Of a DNA stretch of 64,000 nucleotides, positions 60,336 through 64,000 are shown one piece after another. A program made the translations under genes and the position numbers. Positions within the stretch are counted from its first letter, which is position 1. Each line of letters begins with the position of its first letter. Source of the DNA: Opitutaceae bacterium (GTDB lineage: Bacteria > Verrucomicrobiota > Verrucomicrobiia > Opitutales > Opitutaceae); NCBI GenBank assembly GCA_028280945.1, contig JANQKV010000004.1:1-64000 (forward strand), written 5' to 3'. A model generated the notes under the pieces. It was not told the origin of the DNA. It was given only the letters and a program-made list of their open reading frames with translations, and did not search any database.

Positions 60336-61373
60336 TCATAACCGCCATCCCACTGAGATCGTGCCGTAGCGGGTAAAGTCATCCACGTCACTGTTGCGAT
60401 CTTCAAGCAGGTTAAAGTCGGTCAGGGCGAAGCTGACGAGAAGGTTGCGCCATCCCACGGCGACTCCCGCCGAAACACTGATGAACTCACGCGTGTAATC
60501 CGCGGAACGGCTGTCGCGGAAGGTATTCCCGTCAGCGAATATCTGATTGAACGTATAGCCTCCGTGCACACTGCCATAGACAAACCAACCCTCATTTACC
60601 GCCCCCGGGTTGGCCGTACGGGTACTCGTAAGGATCGTGGTCGCGTAGGAGCGATCGAGTTCACGCCCATAGCGGAAGATCGCTCCGGCAGAGACTTGGC
60701 TGGACAGGGTGCCCGCGGCGATCTCCGCGTTGGTCAAAAGGTCGAAGGCTCCCGAATCCGCAGCCCAGGTTCGCCACGTCCGGGCTCGCGTGAACTGCAG
60801 GACGATTTCATCTCCCAGCTGAGTGTCCCAACCCTGAGGCTCGTCTGCCCCAATGAGATCATGGACAAACGTTTGCACTTCTTCCCCCAGCGCGGAAGGC
60901 CCGACAAGTCCGATTGTGGTGCTGGTGAGGTCAGCATACACCGGCGTGACCACAACAAAGGAATTGGTTAACGCTATTAAGCTGGAATAAGGCAGTTCAT
61001 CACGAGGTGGATCCGCGACAGTGATGTCACCAGGGGTCCCCAGGGCTTGCCCGACGGTATAACCGTTTACGACAACAACGGCATCCGCCATCGCGGTGTC
61101 CGGGAGCGACCATTTCAATGGAACGACCCAAAAGTCGGACGTCGGAAATTCCTCCCCTTCCCCGCCTACATCAAACAAGGAAATGAAGGTGCCGTTGGTG
61201 TATCCGTTGTCATTACCGATGAACAAATCGTTATCGAAAATGGCGGCAATGTAGTCGACGTCGGCCCGTCCGGGACTGCCCACGGTAAACGCAGCCAAGA
61301 AAAGCAGGATCACTCGAGGCAGCACGAAGGCACGCGGCTTGGCAAATTGAGTTGAAGTGGGTTGAGGTTTCAT
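60336..61373 (-). CDS. LpxR-like lipid A deacylase (outer-membrane barrel)
   Basis: 345 residues from the ATG at 61373, the start of the signal peptide (VLPRVILLFLAAFTVGSPGR). The LpxR/DUF2219 signature is FDNDLFIGNDNGYTNGTFIS near the mature N-terminus. VVVTPVYADLTSTTIGLVGP, EEVQTFVHDLIGADEPQGWD (catalytic-type His) and TQLGDEIVLQFTRARTW follow. The end SVGWRL suits a barrel. LpxR removes the 3'-acyloxyacyl group of lipid A, modulating the outer membrane. It may alternatively be a related phospholipase. Confidence 0.88.
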   Translation of the reverse strand: MKPQPTSTQFAKPRAFVLPRVILLFLAAFTVGSPGRADVDYIAAIFDNDLFIGNDNGYTNGTFISLFDVGGEGEEFPTSDFWVVPLKWSLPDTAMADAVVVVNGYTVGQALGTPGDITVADPPRDELPYSSLIALTNSFVVVTPVYADLTSTTIGLVGPSALGEEVQTFVHDLIGADEPQGWDTQLGDEIVLQFTRARTWRTWAADSGAFDLLTNAEIAAGTLSSQVSAGAIFRYGRELDRSYATTILTSTRTANPGAVNEGWFVYGSVHGGYTFNQIFADGNTFRDSRSADYTREFISVSAGVAVGWRNLLVSFALTDFNLLEDRNSDVDDFTRYGTISVGWRL

Positions 61374-61502
61374 TGGTGAAAAAGCACCTTCGGGTGTCTG
61401 GCTAAAGATTGGGGGAAGCACCCATCAGACGGAAAAAAGAAACGAGAGGAGCCCGATTTTTCCGGCTGACGGATGATTTTTATCTTCGTGGCCGCATCAT
61501 GC

Positions 61503-64000
61503 TTAAGATGGTTCGGAACATACCGGCTTGGCCCGGCAAAGGACGGCGTGGAACACAGGCACAACGACCATCGTCAGCACCGTGGCGCAAATCAGACCGA
61601 ACACGATGGTCACCGCCATCGAGATGAAGAACCCGTCGAAAAACAGCGGGATCATCCCCAGCGCGGTCGTGGAAGCGGCCAGGGCGACGGGACGCAGACG
61701 GCTCATGCCCGAATGTACGATCGCTTCATACGGAGCCACGCCGCTGTTGCGCTGCACGTTTATCTCATCGATCAGCACAATGGCATTTTTAATCAACATG
61801 CCGGAAAGGCTCAGAAAGCCCAGCAGCGCCATAAAGCCAAACGGTTGCCCGGTCATAAGCAGGCCCGCGGTGACACCCACGATCGCCAGGGGCACGCAGG
61901 CCCAAATCACGAGGGGTTGGCGCAGTGAATTGAAGAGCCCCACCGTGATCAGGATCATGAGCACGAAGAAGAACGGCACGGAGGCCGCCAGGGCGCTCTG
62001 GGCTTTGTTCGTATCCTTGTATTCCCCCTCCCAAGTGAGGGTGTAGCCGGACGGCAGCGGAATCGCTTCAATGGCGGGACGCAGACGGCCCAGGAGTTCA
62101 TCCGCGGTAATGGAGACCGGGTCGGCGAAGACCGTGAGCGTCCGCTTGCGGTTTTGGCGCAGGATCAGCGAATCCTCCTCCGCGGTTTCGAATGCGGAAA
62201 CAACCTGGCGCAAGGGAACATGTTGTTGGGCGACCGGCGACCAGATCTGCAGGCTGTGCAGGCTTTCCACCTCGGCCCGTTCGCGTTCCGGAGCCCGCAT
62301 GATGATCGGGAGCAGGAGGTCACTCTCCCGATACACCCCGACAGGCTGCCCCTCAAAGGCATGGCGGATGACGCGCGACACATCGGCGTAGTCGATGCCA
62401 AGTGCGTTCGCCTGTTCTTCGATGAGTTGCGGGCGGATGACCTTGACCGGTTGACGCCAGTCGGTGCGGGGGGCGCGAGCCTCGGGTTCGCCGCGCATGA
62501 TGGCCAAAGCTTGGTCGCCCAACTCACGCAGGACCGAGGCCTCCGGGCCGGCAAAACGCGCCTGCACTTTCCCGATCGCCCCGGGACCCAGTTCAAACCG
62601 GTAGGCAAAACCCAGCGCATCGGGAAACTCACGGCGAATGCGGCCCTCGATCGCCGGAATGAGACGGTCGATGTATTTGGCGTCATCTACATCGACGAGG
62701 AGTTGGGAGAACGCGGCGTTCGGCATTTCCGGAGCATAGGTCAGGAGGAACCGGGGCGCGCCTTGCCCCACCACGGTGGACACCGTTTCGACGCCGTCCA
62801 TTTCGCGAACGATGGCCGCCAGGCGCCCGGCCTCGGCCTCGGTGGCATCAATGTGGGTTCCCTGCGGCTGCCAAAAATCCACGATGAACTGCGGGCGGGT
62901 TGCCGGCGGGAAAAAAGCCTGTTTCACAAAGCCAAATCCCCCGACCGAGACGACAAACAACAGGCCAATCACACCCACCGTAGTCCAACGACGGCGCAGG
63001 CAGGCTTCCAGAAACCACTTGTATCCCTGATAGAAGGGGGAGGCATAGGGATCGCGGGTGGTGTCCTTGGGTATGGGCAGGAACATCATGGCGAGCAGGG
63101 GCGTGGTCGTCACGGCCGTGACCCAGCTGAGGAGCAGGGAGACCGCGATCACCTGGAAGAGCGAACGCGTGAACTCGCCGGTGGAATCCTTGGAAGCGCC
63201 AATCGCCGCAAAGGCCAGGATCGCGATGAGCGTCGCCCCGAGCAGCGGAATGGCCGATTGCCGCACGACTTCGAAGGCCGCATCGAACGCCTTTTTGCCC
63301 CGCTGCAGTCTTACCAGAATCCCGTCGACAATCACGATCGCGTTATCGACGAGCATCCCCAGGGCGATGATGAGGGCGCCGAGCGAAACCCGTTCGAGGG
63401 CCACGCCCATGGGCTTCAGAATCAGAAACGAACCCACGATCGTGATAATGAGGACAACACCGATCAGCAGACCGCTGCGCAGCCCCATGAAGAGCAACAG
63501 CACCAGGATAACGATGCCAACGGCCTGGATCAGGCTGGAGATGAAGCCATTGATGGCCGTTTCAACGGCAACCGACTGCATCGAGATGGTGCCGATCTCC
63601 ATCCCGAGGGGAATTTCGCTTTCGAGTTCGGCGAGGCGCGCCTGCAGCGCGTCACCCATCGTCATGACATTGCCACCCGATACGGTGGAGATCCCCAGGG
63701 CGATCGCCGGCTGTCCGTCATAGTGAACGATCTCCGTGCGGGGATCGACGTATCCCCGGCGGATCGTGCCCAGGTCGCCCAGGTAGAACTGGCTCCCGTT
63801 TTGGGCGGCGATGAGCAGGTTTTCAAACTGCGCGACCGACGTAAAGGTCCCGTCCGGCTGCAGTGGAACGAAACTGTCTCCCACCCGCACGGACCCCGCG
63901 CCGGCCACCAGGTTTTTGAACTGAAGTTCCTGAATGATTTGCGCCGGATCGATGCCGAGCGAAGCGAGTCGCTCCCGGTCGAGCTCGACATATACGGCCT
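61503..64000 (-). CDS. RND efflux transporter permease, C-terminal ~830 residues
   Basis: The frame continues past the right edge: the first visible residues (VELDRERLASLGIDPAQIIQ) belong to the porter domain, so about 200 N-terminal residues are missing. Visible features are LGMLVDNAIVIVDGILVRLQ (proton-relay helix 4, with D-N in place of the D-D of AcrB), FPPATRPQFIVDFWQPQGTH, and the C-terminal half with GLFNSLRQPLVIWACVPLAI and LLGFLSLSGMLIKNAIVLIDE. The second half lacks the usual long C-terminal tail. It is an HAE-type drug/metabolite:proton antiporter; the membrane-fusion partner should lie beyond 64 kb. Confidence 0.93.
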   Translation of the reverse strand, partial: AVYVELDRERLASLGIDPAQIIQELQFKNLVAGAGSVRVGDSFVPLQPDGTFTSVAQFENLLIAAQNGSQFYLGDLGTIRRGYVDPRTEIVHYDGQPAIALGISTVSGGNVMTMGDALQARLAELESEIPLGMEIGTISMQSVAVETAINGFISSLIQAVGIVILVLLLFMGLRSGLLIGVVLIITIVGSFLILKPMGVALERVSLGALIIALGMLVDNAIVIVDGILVRLQRGKKAFDAAFEVVRQSAIPLLGATLIAILAFAAIGASKDSTGEFTRSLFQVIAVSLLLSWVTAVTTTPLLAMMFLPIPKDTTRDPYASPFYQGYKWFLEACLRRRWTTVGVIGLLFVVSVGGFGFVKQAFFPPATRPQFIVDFWQPQGTHIDATEAEAGRLAAIVREMDGVETVSTVVGQGAPRFLLTYAPEMPNAAFSQLLVDVDDAKYIDRLIPAIEGRIRREFPDALGFAYRFELGPGAIGKVQARFAGPEASVLRELGDQALAIMRGEPEARAPRTDWRQPVKVIRPQLIEEQANALGIDYADVSRVIRHAFEGQPVGVYRESDLLLPIIMRAPERERAEVESLHSLQIWSPVAQQHVPLRQVVSAFETAEEDSLILRQNRKRTLTVFADPVSITADELLGRLRPAIEAIPLPSGYTLTWEGEYKDTNKAQSALAASVPFFFVLMILITVGLFNSLRQPLVIWACVPLAIVGVTAGLLMTGQPFGFMALLGFLSLSGMLIKNAIVLIDEINVQRNSGVAPYEAIVHSGMSRLRPVALAASTTALGMIPLFFDGFFISMAVTIVFGLICATVLTMVVVPVFHAVLCRAKPVCSEPS

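Overview
The window reads as chromosome of a carbohydrate-degrading member of the Verrucomicrobiota, most likely class Opitutae. I infer this from gene content, not from any marker gene. It has a SusC-like TonB receptor with the VLNPFTV-type N-terminus common in that group, abundant sulfatases, Tat-exported Gfo/Idh/MocA oxidoreductases, DUF1080 proteins, and a DUF3450/TtpC-type TonB energising operon. GC is high. Many starts lack a clear Shine-Dalgarno sequence, and several operons use 4-nt ATGA overlaps. I saw no rRNA, tRNA, CRISPR array, transposase or integrase.

Layout. 1-11.9 kb (all minus strand) is a sugar-sulfate utilisation locus. In transcription order it holds an SP-family sugar porter, a sulfatase, a FucP-like symporter, a ROK kinase and a second sulfatase. 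These are followed by a large TonB-dependent receptor with its own strong terminator, a secreted TIM-barrel epimerase-like protein and the start of an outer-membrane-type protein. At 12.6-13.9 kb lies a secreted beta/gamma-crystallin plus DUF4214-like protein. At 13.9-19.4 kb is a complete operon: DUF3450, TtpC-like long ExbB, ExbB, ExbD, TonB, TPR. It probably powers the receptor at 1.5 kb.

19.7-33.8 kb is an accessory stretch. It holds an amine oxidase interrupted by an in-frame amber codon, two paralogous membrane-anchored coiled-coil proteins of unknown function, and a P-loop kinase/GNAT fusion. It also has a PQQ-type sugar dehydrogenase, an AT-rich island, several small enzymes, and a compact three-gene cassette of unknown function (31.3-33.2 kb). 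Dispersed intergenic repeats are dense here and again at 36.5-49 kb.

33.9-38.2 kb carries two Gfo/Idh/MocA oxidoreductases and a double-DUF1080 protein, consistent with 3-keto-sugar chemistry. A heparinase II/III-type lyase (40.2-42.6 kb) sits between two ~355-bp direct repeats. At 43.1-46.1 kb an AraC regulator lies among SnoaL, NmrA-like and DUF1772 genes. The SnoaL and NmrA promoters share a near-identical architecture, pointing to a small regulon. At 46.3-52.6 kb there is a second oxidoreductase/epimerase pair, a LysR regulator, a UroD-family protein and a GH109-type enzyme. The end (52.6-64 kb) has three tandem paralogous lipoproteins, a two-domain GNAT, a large RCC1-repeat surface protein, a LolA-like secreted protein, an LpxR-like outer-membrane deacylase, and most of an RND efflux pump truncated by the window edge.
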